Assembly: GCF_019802345.1 (NCBI RefSeq) | Contig: NZ_JAINDZ010000009.1 | Span: 81,796-145,795, forward strand | Direction: 5' to 3' | Origin: Methylosinus sp. Sm6 | GTDB lineage: Bacteria; Pseudomonadota; Alphaproteobacteria; Rhizobiales; Beijerinckiaceae | Length of the DNA stretch: 64,000 nt | Part shown: piece by piece, positions 63,802-64,000 of the stretch | Position numbering within the stretch: the stretch's first letter is position 1 | Layout of the letters: every line of letters starts with the position of its first letter | Made by a program: the position numbers and the translations under genes | The notes under the pieces: generated by a model | What the model saw: the letters and a program-made list of their open reading frames with translations, nothing else | Databases searched by the model: none | Told to the model about the DNA's origin: nothing

Positions 63802-63927
63802 ACGAACCTCTTTTTTCGATCTGTCGACGGGGATCTCCGCCCCACCCTCCCCTTTCGAGGGGACGGTGTAGCGCCCTGTCCGGCATTCAACCGTTCGCCA
63901 GGGAATCGGGTGAAGGACAACAACCCC

Positions 63928-63978
63928 ATCACCCTCGTCCTGAGGAGCCCGCGAAGCGGGCGTGTCGGAGGACGGCAA
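63928..63978. repeat. Palindromic intergenic repeat, second family, copy 2
   Basis: CCCTCGTCCTGAGGAG, the hairpin CCCGCgaaGCGGG and GTGTCGGAGGACGG make the same layout as 26788-26830. It lies upstream of ubiG near the right edge, so the element may continue or be followed by another gene outside the window. Confidence 0.6.
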
Positions 63979-64000
63979 CGGGGGGGAAACTTTGATTGGG

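Overview
The window is one contiguous piece of a GC-rich chromosome from an alphaproteobacterium, most likely of the order Hyphomicrobiales (Rhizobiales). The basis is family content and gene order: hisD next to a UPF0262 gene and a low-molecular-weight phosphatase, a CDP-alcohol phosphotransferase/PerM/HdaA/Ppk/Ppx run, a PetP-PetR-like regulator pair with a sensor kinase beside ilvE, DUF459, DUF1007 and DUF2948 proteins, and several families of intergenic palindromes typical of that order. A type II methanotroph (Methylosinus/Methylocystis) would fit, but nothing here proves it. I see no rRNA, tRNA, CRISPR array, prophage, plasmid gene or transposase. Most of the window is core genome.

Layout. 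1-4.9 kb: 3' part of an RND efflux permease, a small unknown gene, bluB (lower B12 ligand synthesis), a DUF2147 secreted protein and an AT-rich orphan membrane protein. 5-10.5 kb: a fused indolepyruvate ferredoxin oxidoreductase and a DUF1007/NicO metal-export pair. 10.6-16.6 kb: fadD, the biotin genes bioA and bioF-bioD, and a Rieske ferredoxin. 16.8-21.2 kb: secreted proteins (RNase T2, a gene broken by a stop codon, a DUF459 hydrolase-like protein, an L,D-transpeptidase). 21.2-26.8 kb: gltD with a coupled 66-residue membrane protein, ilvE, and a MarR regulator/response regulator/sensor kinase operon. 26.9-33.1 kb: small unknown proteins, an esterase, a TPR protein, a PepSY membrane protein, RNase D and a secreted protein. 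33.4-39.6 kb: a minus-strand run ppx-ppk-hdaA-perM-CDP-alcohol phosphotransferase (polyphosphate metabolism, control of DnaA, membrane lipid). 39.7-44.4 kb: TetR, proC and YbjN genes, a second L,D-transpeptidase, a methyltransferase and a chagasin-like inhibitor. 44.6-49.3 kb: rlmN, a HigBA toxin-antitoxin pair attached to dsbB and a DedA-like gene, an outer-membrane beta-barrel gene and a second (PemK/Phd-like) toxin-antitoxin pair. 49.4-53.8 kb: xseA, a DUF2948 gene, hisD, a UPF0262 gene and an arsenate-reductase-like phosphatase. 53.9-64 kb: MAPEG/HxlR divergent pair, amidase, shortened aquaporin, cyclase, DUF2076 protein, TPR-methyltransferase fusion, TonB-dependent receptor and ubiG.

No large undescribed system is evident. 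The observations most worth checking are: a secreted-protein gene with an in-frame TGA inside its signal-peptidase site (18340-18903); a perfect 215-bp tandem duplication across the 3' ends of two convergent genes (32987-33416); three TTGC-N3-GCAA palindromes upstream of 32736; an aquaporin that has lost about one transmembrane helix in frame (56097-56723); a DUF459 protein whose GDSL serine is threonine; a dispersed palindrome family built on GCGAGCC-TGAA-GGCTCGC; and an AT-rich orphan gene at 4523-4903. Start codons were chosen by ribosome-binding site and family length and often differ from the longest open frame.
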